From NCBI RefSeq assembly GCF_000750005.1, contig NZ_JPYA01000163.1, forward strand, positions 1 through 46,369: 46,369 bases of DNA, written 5' to 3'. Source of the stretch: Geobacillus icigianus (GTDB taxonomy: Bacteria; Bacillota; Bacilli; Bacillales; Anoxybacillaceae). The notes beneath the pieces are model-generated. The model had not been told where the DNA came from. It did no database searches and worked only from the letters and a program-made list of their open reading frames with translations. The stretch's first letter is position 1. Every line of letters begins with the position of its first letter. Position numbers and translations under genes: made by a program. Positions 1 through 7,919 of the stretch are shown here, one piece after another.

Positions 1-222
1 AAAGGCCGCCTTTCAACCAAAGACCATGCGGTCTTCGGTGTTATCCGGTATTAGCTCCGGTTTCCCGGAGTTATCCCGGTCTTGCGGGCAGGTTGCCCAC
101 GTGTTACTCACCCGTCCGCCGCTGACCAAATAAGAGCAAGCTCTCATTCGGTCCGCTCGACTTGCATGTATTAGGCACGCCGCCAGCGTTCGTCCTGAGC
201 CAGGATCAAACTCTCCAAAAGA
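1..222 (-). rRNA. rrs: 16S rRNA, 5' end only (runs off the window)
   Basis: The reverse complement contains the universal 16S start GAGAGTTTGATCCTGGCTCAG core, followed by the V1 region and the helix with GTGAGTAACACGTGGGCAACC-type sequence. The gene runs off the left edge, so only about the first 220 bases are present. The mature 5' end near 222 is inferred by comparison with Bacillus 16S and is uncertain by a few bases. It lies directly after tRNA-Ala in the same direction, which makes it the first gene of the next rrn operon. Confidence 0.97.
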
Positions 223-439
223 AAGTTGATTGGCTTTTTGCTTCAGCCGCAGCGCCAAAGGCGCCGAGCGACCTCCGCTTTTCGTATTGTCTAGCTTCGG
301 CCGCTATCGGCTCGCGACGCTTCGGTCCTGCTGCGGCGGCGATAGCCTCCTCGCAGGCCCTCCAGCGCGTTTCGCCGATAGGCAAGCGGCCTCAGCCTTT
401 CGTTGCGCTTCGTTTCGTTCAGTTTTCAAGGAACGAGGA
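223..439 (-). other. 16S leader between tRNA-Ala and 16S
   Basis: This GC-rich spacer separates tRNA-Ala from 16S. On the minus strand it begins with a CTTGAAAACTGAAC segment, which resembles the boxA-like antitermination region of Bacillus rrn leaders. It contains a long imperfect inverted repeat (299-311 against 374-391, core CTATCGGC/GCCGATAG) that could form a processing stem. I see no convincing -35/-10 pair, so the 16S is probably transcribed from the promoters upstream of the 5S gene, although a weak promoter cannot be excluded. Confidence 0.6.
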
Positions 440-512
440 TGGAGCCTATCGGGATCGAACCGATGACCTCCTGCGTGCAAAGCAGGCGCTCTCCCAGCTG
501 AGCTAAGGCCCC
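440..512 (-). tRNA. tRNA-Ala (anticodon TGC)
   Basis: The cloverleaf is complete: the acceptor stem pairs GGGGCCT with AGGCTCC, with one G-U pair. The anticodon arm is CTGC-TTTGCAC-GCAG and the T arm carries GGTTCGATCC. The 3' CCA is not encoded; the discriminator A is followed by TCC. It is the last tRNA of the cluster before 16S. Confidence 0.97.
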
Positions 513-525
513 ACGTGCTCCGCGA

Positions 526-599
526 TCGGGAAGACAGGATTTGAACCTGCGACCCCATGGTCCCAAACCATGTGCTCTACCAAGCTGAGCTACTTCCCG
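526..599 (-). tRNA. tRNA-Pro (anticodon TGG)
   Basis: The acceptor stem pairs CGGGAAG with CTTCCCG. The anticodon stem-loop is CATGG-TTTGGGA-CCATG, giving TGG. The T loop carries GGTTCAAATCC. No CCA is encoded. It lies 13 bases upstream of tRNA-Ala in the transcript. Confidence 0.97.
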
Positions 600-603
600 C
601 TAA

Positions 604-677
604 CGCGCTCGAGAGGATTCGAACCCCTAACCTTCTGATCCGTAGTCAGATGCTCTATCCAATTGAGCTACGAGCGC
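604..677 (-). tRNA. tRNA-Arg (anticodon ACG)
   Basis: The acceptor stem is GCGCTCG/CGAGCGC. The anticodon arm CTGAC-TACGGAT-(G)TCAG gives ACG, whose first base is normally edited to inosine by TadA. The T loop GGTTCGAATCC is intact. CCA is not encoded. Confidence 0.96.
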
Positions 678-680
678 AAG

Positions 681-766
681 TGCCGAGGGCCGGACTCGAA
701 CCGGCACGGTAGTTACCTACCCCAGGATTTTAAGTCCTGTGCGTCTGCCAATTCCGCCACCCCGGC
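681..766 (-). tRNA. tRNA-Leu (anticodon TAA)
   Basis: This is an 86-base class II tRNA with a long variable arm. The acceptor stem pairs GCCGGGG with CCTCGGC (one mismatched or wobble position), and the anticodon arm CAGGA-CTTAAAA-TCCTG gives TAA. No CCA is encoded. It is one of two leucine tRNAs in the cluster. Confidence 0.96.
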
Positions 767-797
767 TAACAGGCGAAATCGATTAAAGACAAATAAA

Positions 798-872
798 TGG
801 AGCGGAAGACGGGACTCGAACCCGCGACCCCCACCTTGGCAAGGTGGTGTTCTACCACTGAACTACTTCCGC
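798..872 (-). tRNA. tRNA-Gly (anticodon GCC)
   Basis: The acceptor stem is GCGGAAG/CTTCCGC. The anticodon arm CACCT-TGCCA-AGGTG gives GCC. The discriminator T is followed by an encoded CCA. Confidence 0.97.
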
Positions 873-881
873 CCAGTTTTA

Positions 882-966
882 TGCGGGTGAAGGGACTCGA
901 ACCCCCACGCCCGTAAAGGGCACTAGACCCTGAATCTAGCGCGTCTGCCAATTCCGCCACACCCGC
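882..966 (-). tRNA. tRNA-Leu (anticodon CAG)
   Basis: This is an 85-base class II tRNA with a long variable arm. The acceptor stem is GCGGGTG/CACCCGC and the anticodon arm CTAGA-TTCAGGG-TCTAG gives CAG. CCA is not encoded. It is separated from tRNA-Lys by only 10 bases. Confidence 0.97.
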
Positions 967-976
967 AAATCAATTG

Positions 977-1052
977 TGGTGAGCCATGGAGGACTCGAAC
1001 CTCCGACCCTCTGATTAAAAGTCAGATGCTCTACCTACTGAGCTAATGGCTC
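977..1052 (-). tRNA. tRNA-Lys (anticodon TTT)
   Basis: The cloverleaf is complete, with acceptor stem GAGCCAT/ATGGCTC, anticodon arm CTGAC-TTTTAAT-(C)AG giving TTT, and an encoded CCA. The first ~25 bases of this gene and its upstream leader recur once more about 138 bases upstream as a degenerate copy. Confidence 0.97.
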
Positions 1053-1312
1053 ATAGTTTGGTATACACTCAGATCTCTGACGATGTCCCTTCCTCTGCTA
1101 GCTGATCCAAGGATGCCGAGTGCGTCGGGACAACTCGCAGCAATTTCAAAGATGTAGCGCTCGTTGCTCTACCTACTGAGTGAATGGCTCATGTCATCAT
1201 AACACTCTAAGTACTGATGAGCTCTACCTGCCTCTTCCTCTACGAGCCATTTCGAGGAAGCTAAGTGCGTCGAGGCAACTCGTAGTTAACTCGACGATGC
1301 AGCGCTCGTTGT
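1028..1312 (-). repeat. Degenerate tandem duplication: tRNA-Lys 5' part plus leader
   Basis: Two units, 1028-1165 and 1166-1312, share the same succession of blocks: the tRNA-Lys 5' part, a CTTCCTCT block (1089 and 1234), a TGCGTCG...CAACTCG block (1121 and 1266) and a GATG-AGCGCTCGTTG block (1151 and 1296). The last three blocks have an exact offset of 145 bases. The units differ at many positions, so the duplication looks old. In B. subtilis the slot between tRNA-Val and tRNA-Lys holds tRNA-Thr; here it holds this repeat. Confidence 0.75.
1166..1190 (-). pseudogene. 5' fragment of tRNA-Lys
   Basis: This stretch matches the first 25 bases of the neighbouring tRNA-Lys gene (acceptor 5' strand plus D arm) except for two bases in the middle. 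It stops before the anticodon arm, so it cannot make a tRNA. The break is followed by the same leader sequence that precedes the intact gene, as expected for a tandem duplication with one truncated unit. Confidence 0.8.
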
Positions 1313-1335
1313 TGCGCCAAAGGGATAAGTTAAGA

Positions 1336-1411
1336 TGGTGGAGGATGACGGGATCGAACCGCCGACCCCTTGCTTGTAAGGCAAGTGCTCTCCCAGCTGA
1401 GCTAATCCTCC
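1336..1411 (-). tRNA. tRNA-Val (anticodon TAC)
   Basis: The acceptor stem is GGAGGAT/ATCCTCC. The anticodon arm CTTGC-CTTACAA-GCAAG gives TAC. The discriminator A is followed by an encoded CCA. It starts 9 bases after the 5S gene, the usual Bacillus 5S-tRNA-Val arrangement. Confidence 0.97.
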
Positions 1412-1420
1412 ACGCCATCG

Positions 1421-1537
<117 letters not shown>

Positions 1538-1556
1538 GACCAATTAGACAAGTCAT

Positions 1557-1584
1557 ATTATAGCCAAATTGTTGCGTTTGTCAA
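1557..1584 (-). promoter_or_regulatory. Sigma-A promoter P3 of the 5S-tRNA unit
   Basis: On the minus strand TTGACA (1579-1584) and TATAAT (1557-1562) are separated by 16 bases. Both boxes match the consensus exactly. Transcription would start about 12 bases before the 5S gene. Confidence 0.85.
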
Positions 1585-1634
1585 TACAATCTTTATTTTT
1601 GAACGCAACGATTGTCATTTCAGCATGCTATCAC

Positions 1635-1663
1635 AATATAGCACACCAAAAACGGTTTGTCAA
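1635..1663 (-). promoter_or_regulatory. Sigma-A promoter P2 of the 5S-tRNA unit
   Basis: On the minus strand TTGACA (1658-1663) and TATATT (1635-1640) are separated by 17 bases. Confidence 0.8.
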
Positions 1664-1700
1664 CGATGATTTTTTATCTTCGTTCATAAAGACGACTTTT

Positions 1701-1729
1701 ATTCTATACGCTTCTTGTTTTAAAGTCAA
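1701..1729 (-). promoter_or_regulatory. Sigma-A promoter P1 of the 5S-tRNA unit
   Basis: On the minus strand TTGACT (1724-1729) and TAGAAT (1701-1706) are separated by 17 bases. It lies just after the lysS terminator hairpin, so the three promoters form a tandem array typical of rRNA operons. Confidence 0.75.
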
Positions 1730-1737
1730 TAGCCAAT

Positions 1738-1768
1738 CGTCCCCTGTCAAGGAAAGAAACAGGGGACG
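1738..1768 (-). terminator. Terminator-like hairpin after lysS
   Basis: A perfect 10-bp stem (CGTCCCCTGT/ACAGGGGACG) begins 7 bases after the lysS stop codon. The T tract behind it is poor (ATTGGCTATT), so efficiency is uncertain. Confidence 0.65.
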
Positions 1769-1775
1769 ATCGCTA

Positions 1776-3263
<1,488 letters not shown>

Positions 3264-3292
3264 TCATTCACTCCATTTAGCGATTTTTTACG

Positions 3293-3320
3293 AAAAATAC
3301 TGCCAGCGCCCGCTGGCAGT
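3293..3320 (-). terminator. Terminator-like hairpin directly upstream of lysS
   Basis: A perfect 10-bp stem ACTGCCAGCG/CGCTGGCAGT with a two-base loop as drawn is followed on the minus strand by TATTTTT. It ends only about 30 bases before the lysS start codon and I see no good promoter between the two. It may therefore act as an attenuator in the lysS leader, or may partly end the dusB transcript. Confidence 0.6.
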
Positions 3321-3534
3321 TCTCCCCTGCATGAACATCGTCCTTGTTGGACCATGTCATCTTCTATGGTCATGCATAGAAGACGGGGGCTTCTCCGATC
3401 ATCCCATCTTATGCCGGAAAATGGGCTGAGCGATCCCCATGCGCCCCACGGTTCGATCACCGCCTTCGGTTGCGTCTTGACGCATTCCCCACTCTCCCTT
3501 TGCTTCGGAGCAGGAACCGTCTTGCAAAGCGACG
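3321..3534 (-). promoter_or_regulatory. Structured dusB-lysS intergenic leader, unknown function
   Basis: The spacer contains an inverted repeat CTTCTATG/CATAGAAG (about 3357-3382) and a small GCGTC/GACGC hairpin, upstream of the terminator-like hairpin at 3293-3320. The T-box consensus (AGGGTGGNACCGCG) is not present. No ORF with a plausible ribosome-binding site was found. A cis-acting leader for lysS is possible but unproven. Confidence 0.35.
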
Positions 3535-4536
3535 CTAAACAGCTTCGGCGTTCGCCGCTGCTTGGGCTTCTGCTTCTTCCGCTACTTGAAGCAGCAGCGC
3601 GGCCAATTCGTCTCGCGTTTCGCATTCGTTGATGGCATTGCGGATTTTCGCCGCCCCACGAATCCCTTTTAAATACCAAGCTGCGTGTTTGCGCATTTCT
3701 TTTACGGCGATATACTCGCCTTTTAAGGCAATCAACCGATCCAAATGCAACAGGCAAACATCGATTTTTTCCCGCGGCGTCGGTTCGGGGATGAGTTCCC
3801 CCGTTTCTAAATAGCGGACCGTGCGGTAGATCATCCACGGATTGCCGAGCGCCGCCCGCCCGATCATGACACCGTCGACTCCTGTCTCTTCCAGCATCCG
3901 TTTGGCATCTTGCGGCGTTTTGACATCGCCGTTGCCGATGACAGGGATGTTGACCGCTTCTTTCACTTGCTTGATGATGTTCCAATCCGCTTTTCCTTCA
4001 TACATTTGCACCCTTGTCCGTCCGTGGACAGCGACAGCTTTGCCGCCGGCGCGCTCGACAGCTTGAGCGTTTTCGACGGCGTAAATGTGCTGTTCATCCC
4101 AACCGATCCGCATTTTCACCGTGACCGGTTTTTCCACGGCATCAACGATCGCGGCAACGACATCATAGATTTTATTCGGATCAAGCAGCCATTTCGCTCC
4201 AGCGTCACAATTTGTAATTTTCGGCACTGGGCAACCCATGTTAATGTCGATGATATCGGCATTCGTATTTTTATCGACAAATTTCGCCGCTTTGACAAGC
4301 GTTTCTTTCTCGCCGCCGAAAATTTGCAAACTGATCGGCTTTTCCCGCTCATCGATGTACAACATATTCAACGTTTTTTCATTGTTGTATACGATTCCTT
4401 TGTCGCTGACCATCTCAGCGCATACGAGCCCGGCGCCGAATTCTTTGACGGTCAGGCGGAACGCCGAGTTGCACACGCCTGCCATCGGAGCGAGCACGAC
4501 ACGGTTTTTGATTTCGACGTCACCGATGCGAAACAT
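3535..4536 (-). CDS. dusB: tRNA-dihydrouridine synthase DusB
   Basis: This 333-residue flavoenzyme reduces uridines in the tRNA D loop to dihydrouridine using FMN and NADPH. The N-terminal TIM barrel starts with VVLAPMAGVCNSAFR. It contains the Dus signature INMGCPVPK with the catalytic cysteine, followed by VKMRIGW, HGRTR and GNGDV, which fit FMN and substrate contacts. The ATG at 4536 is chosen over an upstream in-frame ATG because AAAGGAGG lies just in front and the product then matches the B. subtilis length. It follows yazB closely. The C-terminus is rich in alanine and glutamate. Confidence 0.95.
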   Translation of the reverse strand: MFRIGDVEIKNRVVLAPMAGVCNSAFRLTVKEFGAGLVCAEMVSDKGIVYNNEKTLNMLYIDEREKPISLQIFGGEKETLVKAAKFVDKNTNADIIDINMGCPVPKITNCDAGAKWLLDPNKIYDVVAAIVDAVEKPVTVKMRIGWDEQHIYAVENAQAVERAGGKAVAVHGRTRVQMYEGKADWNIIKQVKEAVNIPVIGNGDVKTPQDAKRMLEETGVDGVMIGRAALGNPWMIYRTVRYLETGELIPEPTPREKIDVCLLHLDRLIALKGEYIAVKEMRKHAAWYLKGIRGAAKIRNAINECETRDELAALLLQVAEEAEAQAAANAEAV

Positions 4537-4552
4537 CGAAAACGCCTCCTTT

Positions 4553-4774
4553 CTACTTGTTTGATTCGAACGTTGGCGGAGACAGCTCCTCCACTGACAC
4601 ATTCAACCGTTCGGCGATTTGCCCGATGAGCACATCGGATGGCATCCGATTACCACGCTCAATTTCACCAAGAATGGATACTGAAATACCAAGCTCCTTA
4701 GCCAACTTTTCTTGTGTATATCCTTTCAGCTTTCGAAAAGCGCGAATACGTTTTCCCCATCTTTCTGCTTCCAT
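4553..4774 (-). CDS. yazB: Small XRE-family helix-turn-helix protein YazB
   Basis: This 73-residue protein is almost entirely a Cro/C1-type helix-turn-helix. The HTH core is YTQEKLAKELGISVSILGEI, with a following ERGNRMPS turn. Its targets are not known to me. The start ATG at 4774 has AAAGGAG 7 bases upstream. Its first 49 bases overlap the end of folK in another frame, an overlap also found in B. subtilis. Position inside the folate operon suggests co-transcription, not necessarily control of folate genes. Confidence 0.9.
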   Translation of the reverse strand: MEAERWGKRIRAFRKLKGYTQEKLAKELGISVSILGEIERGNRMPSDVLIGQIAERLNVSVEELSPPTFESNK

Positions 4775-5253
4775 AGGCGAACTCCTTTTTTGTCCGGCAG
4801 CCGGTCAATGATGTCGGTTAGCGGTTCAGAAAGAGTTGGTATGGTCACAAACGCATTGACTTCCAACAACGGAATGAGCACAAACGCCCGCTCCATCATG
4901 CGCGGATGCGGGATCGTCAGTTGCTCTGTCTCAATATTTTCATGATTATACAGCAAAATGTCAAGGTCTAACGTTCGCGGCCCCCAACGGACTTCCCTTT
5001 TTCTCCCCAATTTTTGTTCGATTTCTTGGGTCACGTCAAGCAAGGCAAACGGTGATAGCGTTGTCGCCACCTCGATCACCATGTTTAAAAACTTGCCTTG
5101 CTGTACATAGCCAACCGGGTCGGTTTCATAAATGGATGAACTGGATGTTACAGCAATTTCCTTATGATCATTCAGCGCTTCAATCGCCGAACGCAAATAT
5201 GACAAACGGTCTCCGAGATTGGAACCTAACGCAATGTACGCGATCGTTTCCAT
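4726..5253 (-). CDS. folK: 6-hydroxymethyl-7,8-dihydropterin pyrophosphokinase
   Basis: This 175-residue enzyme transfers pyrophosphate from ATP to hydroxymethyl-dihydropterin, giving the substrate of dihydropteroate synthase. The family signature is clear: ALGSNLGDR near the N-terminus, ETDPVGYVQQGKFLN around 45-60 and RWGPRTLDLDILLY around 90-105. The ATG immediately follows the folB stop (TGA-ATG) and has AGGGGG upstream. The C-terminus, slightly longer than in many homologues, overlaps yazB by 49 bases. Confidence 0.96.
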   Translation of the reverse strand: METIAYIALGSNLGDRLSYLRSAIEALNDHKEIAVTSSSSIYETDPVGYVQQGKFLNMVIEVATTLSPFALLDVTQEIEQKLGRKREVRWGPRTLDLDILLYNHENIETEQLTIPHPRMMERAFVLIPLLEVNAFVTIPTLSEPLTDIIDRLPDKKGVRLWKQKDGENVFALFES

Positions 5254-5613
5254 TCAACGCCCCCTGCTCATCTCGACCGCGACGTGCTGATAATGGCCGC
5301 GGATCGGCGGATTCGGTTTGATCACTTTCACCGTGCAGCGCTGGATACGAGGAAACGCTGCAAGCAAGTCGGCGGCGATCGCTTCGGCGACCGCCTCGAT
5401 CAAGGCAAACGTCCGTTCTTCCACAATCATCCGGCAGCGCTCGTACACATCAGCGTAGTTGATGGTATGCTCAAGACGGTCGCTCCGCCCAGCGGACTGC
5501 AAATCGAGCTCCAGCGTCACATCGACCAAAAACCGCTGGCCGAGGATGTTTTCTTCGCGAAGCACCCCGTGGTAGCCGTAAAATTCCATGCCGTGCACGT
5601 AAATTTTATCGAT
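5254..5613 (-). CDS. folB: Dihydroneopterin aldolase, possible AUC start
   Basis: This enzyme cleaves 7,8-dihydroneopterin to hydroxymethyl-dihydropterin and glycolaldehyde. The product contains the family start IDKIYVHGMEFYGYHGV, with the conserved glutamate, then a TINYADVYE segment and the VKVIKPNPPIRGHY end with its catalytic lysine. Homologues start with MDK at the point where this sequence has ATC GAT AAA. That ATC has a good ribosome-binding site (AAGGGAG, 9-11 bases away) and overlaps the folP stop by 8 bases. In-frame alternatives are a TTG at 5634 and an ATG at 5643, both with poor ribosome-binding sites. The function is secure; the start is not. Confidence 0.9.
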   Translation of the reverse strand: MDKIYVHGMEFYGYHGVLREENILGQRFLVDVTLELDLQSAGRSDRLEHTINYADVYERCRMIVEERTFALIEAVAEAIAADLLAAFPRIQRCTVKVIKPNPPIRGHYQHVAVEMSRGR

Positions 5614-6457
5614 GGCTGCTCTCTCCCTTCCCAAGCATGGCATCCATCATTTTCACCATGCGAGCGATCGGCAATACATCGTGGACGCGGACGATATGCA
5701 CGCCTTTGACGATGCCGAGGCAAACGGTCGCGCCCGTTCCTTCCACCCGATCCTCTACCGGCAAATCGAGCACATGGCCGATAAACCGTTTGCGCGACGT
5801 ACCGAGCAACAGCGGATAGCCAAGAGCGGCAAATTCGTCAAGACGGCGCATCACTTCCAAGTTATGCTCGACCGTCTTGGCGAAGCCGATGCCTGGGTCT
5901 AAAATGATGTTTTCCTCTTTCACACCGGCTCCTTTGGCAATGCGAATGCTTTCCTGCAAATCAGCGATCATGTCGGAAATCAACTCGCGATACGCCATAT
6001 CGCGGCGGTTGTGCATTAAAATAATCGGCACGCCGTACGTGGCGGCGACGCGCGCCATATCGGGATCGGCTTTTGCTCCCCAAACGTCGTTGATGATGTG
6101 CGCTCCGGCTTCGATCGCTTGCCGGGCGACCTCGGCTTTGTAAGTGTCAATGGAAATGGGTACGTTCACCGCCTCAGCGATCGCTTTGACCGCCGGGATG
6201 ACTCGGCGCAGCTCTTCATCGAGCGGCACTGGATCTGCCCCCGGACGAGTTGATTCCCCGCCGATGTCAATGATGTCTGCTCCTTCCGCTACAAGCCGCT
6301 TCGCGTGCTTGACCGCGTTTTCGATGTCGTAAAACCGGCCGCCGTCGGAAAACGAATCGGGCGTAACGTTGACAATGCCCATGATTAACGTTTTTTTGCT
6401 TAAGTCAAATTCATGCCCGCGGCATTGAAGCCGAAGAGGGCGCGTCAATGTTGTCAT
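5606..6457 (-). CDS. folP: Dihydropteroate synthase
   Basis: This 283-residue TIM-barrel enzyme joins hydroxymethyl-dihydropterin pyrophosphate to p-aminobenzoate and is the sulfonamide target. Diagnostic motifs are MGIVNVTPDSFSDGGRF (about 26-42), DIGGESTRPGA (about 63-74), ISIDTYK, INDVWG and the LLGTSRKRFIG phosphate-binding segment. The start ATG overlaps the pabC stop by one base (TGATG), consistent with translational coupling. The downstream end overlaps folB. B. subtilis calls this gene sul. Confidence 0.97.
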   Translation of the reverse strand: MTTLTRPLRLQCRGHEFDLSKKTLIMGIVNVTPDSFSDGGRFYDIENAVKHAKRLVAEGADIIDIGGESTRPGADPVPLDEELRRVIPAVKAIAEAVNVPISIDTYKAEVARQAIEAGAHIINDVWGAKADPDMARVAATYGVPIILMHNRRDMAYRELISDMIADLQESIRIAKGAGVKEENIILDPGIGFAKTVEHNLEVMRRLDEFAALGYPLLLGTSRKRFIGHVLDLPVEDRVEGTGATVCLGIVKGVHIVRVHDVLPIARMVKMMDAMLGKGESSHR

Positions 6458-7341
6458 CAGCCGTTCATCCTTTCCGCCAATTCATTCCTCGTCCATAACT
6501 GATGGGCCAAGCGCCGGTAATGATGCTGCAGCGTCTGAACGACCGGGCCGTTTTTTCCTTGGTAGACGCAACGGCCAATGCGGAAAAGGGGGACAATTTC
6601 CTGCACCGAGTTGGTGATAAACGCTTCGTCCGCCTGCAACAGATGGGAGAGCGGATAGGCCCCTTCTTCAACGGGAATGCCCAACTGTCTGAGCAGTGCG
6701 ATGACGAATTGTCTTGTGATGCCGTTCAATATGCCGACAGCCGGCGCCGGCGTGTAGACAACGCCGTCTTTCACCCAAAAAAGATTGGAAACGATCCCCT
6801 CCGCTACCGCCCCTTCTGAATTCAAAAAAATTCCTTCCGCATCCGGTCGATGTCCGAGCTCCCATTTCCCAATCATATTGTTTAAATAATGGTGCGACTT
6901 TAGTCGCTCCTTTCCTTCCGGGCTGTTCCTCCTTGTCGCGAGCACCACCCCTTCTTTTCCTTCCGAGGGGGCAGGCGGCGGCAGCGGCTTCATATAGACA
7001 ATCACGGTCGGACTTCGGTACTTTTCGATCGGCAAGCCGAGATCGCCGACCCCGGCCGATACATTGAAGCGCACATACGCGTCGCACAAGCCATTGGCTT
7101 CGAGCAACTGTTCGATGATCGCCACCGCTTCGGCGCGGCCGAACTGCCTTTCGATGTGAAGCTCAGACAGCCCTTTGTTCAATCGGGCCAAATGATCGTC
7201 AAGCAAAAACGGGTGACCGCGATACGTGCGGAACGTTTCAAATAAGCCGAGCCCATATAAAAACCCGTGATCGAACGCTGACAGCCGAGCCTCCTCGCGC
7301 GGAACGACCGCCCCGTTCATATACACATACATGACCGTCAC
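6457..7341 (-). CDS. pabC: 4-amino-4-deoxychorismate lyase
   Basis: This 294-residue PLP enzyme of fold type IV releases pyruvate from aminodeoxychorismate to give p-aminobenzoate. It has the early [13 protein letters not shown] motif, a [12 protein letters not shown] segment with the expected PLP-binding lysine region, [10 protein letters not shown] and ITRQFV. The start overlaps the pabA stop (ATGA). An internal ATG three codons downstream is an alternative start. Its place right after pabA distinguishes it from branched-chain or D-amino-acid transaminases of the same fold. Confidence 0.94.
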   Translation of the reverse strand: MTVMYVYMNGAVVPREEARLSAFDHGFLYGLGLFETFRTYRGHPFLLDDHLARLNKGLSELHIERQFGRAEAVAIIEQLLEANGLCDAYVRFNVSAGVGDLGLPIEKYRSPTVIVYMKPLPPPAPSEGKEGVVLATRRNSPEGKERLKSHHYLNNMIGKWELGHRPDAEGIFLNSEGAVAEGIVSNLFWVKDGVVYTPAPAVGILNGITRQFVIALLRQLGIPVEEGAYPLSHLLQADEAFITNSVQEIVPLFRIGRCVYQGKNGPVVQTLQHHYRRLAHQLWTRNELAERMNG

Positions 7342-7913
7342 GCCTTTTTATATGTGTCGATAAAATTTTTCAATAGCTGCATCCCATGGCTGGTCATAAT
7401 CGATTCGGGGTGAAACTGCACGCCTTCCACCGGCAGCGTTTGATGGCGAATGGCCATCACTTCCTCCTCTTCCGTCCAAGCCGACACGACGAAACAGTCC
7501 GGAAGCGTCTCTTTCTCGACGATCAAAGAATGGTAGCGCGTGGCCGTAAACGGGTTCGGCACGCCGCGGAAAATCGTCTCCCCATCATGGTAGACGGACG
7601 ATGTTTTCCCATGCATCAACCTTGGCGCGCGGACGACGCGGCCGCCGAATGCTTGGGCGATGGCTTGATGGCCAAGGCAGACGCCGAAAATCGGAATTTG
7701 ACCGGCAAAGCGATCAATGACTTCTAGGCTGACCCCTGCCTCATTCGGTGTGCAAGGGCCGGGGGAAATCATGATAAAATCGGGGCGGAGCCGTTCGATT
7801 TCAGCCACCGTAATTTCATCATTCCGTTTGACAATCAGCTCTTCGCCCAACACGCCCAAATATTGCACCAAATTGTACGTAAACGAATCGTAATTATCAA
7901 TCATGACGATCAT
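7338..7913 (-). CDS. pabA: Glutamine amidotransferase subunit of ADC synthase (and anthranilate synthase)
   Basis: This 191-residue class I amidotransferase supplies ammonia from glutamine to PabB. The triad is visible: nucleophile cysteine in [15 protein letters not shown] near residue 79, and the distal HPES segment near 170. In B. subtilis this subunit also serves TrpE, and the same dual role is likely here but not shown by the sequence. ATG at 7913 is preferred to a TTG one codon upstream because GAGGTG is optimally placed. It starts 6 bases after pabB. Confidence 0.95.
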   Translation of the reverse strand: MIVMIDNYDSFTYNLVQYLGVLGEELIVKRNDEITVAEIERLRPDFIMISPGPCTPNEAGVSLEVIDRFAGQIPIFGVCLGHQAIAQAFGGRVVRAPRLMHGKTSSVYHDGETIFRGVPNPFTATRYHSLIVEKETLPDCFVVSAWTEEEEVMAIRHQTLPVEGVQFHPESIMTSHGMQLLKNFIDTYKKA

Positions 7914-7919
7914 CAATTC

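Noticed and set aside
1028..1312. CRISPR array or phage attachment site beside tRNA-Lys
   Set aside because: There are only two units, they are degenerate and long, no integrase or cas gene is nearby, and the duplicated part is the 5' and not the 3' end of the tRNA as in attachment sites.
5641..5643. ATG at 5643 as the folB start
   Set aside because: It lies 30 bases inside folP without a good ribosome-binding site and adds ten residues absent from homologues. It remains a fallback if AUC is not used.
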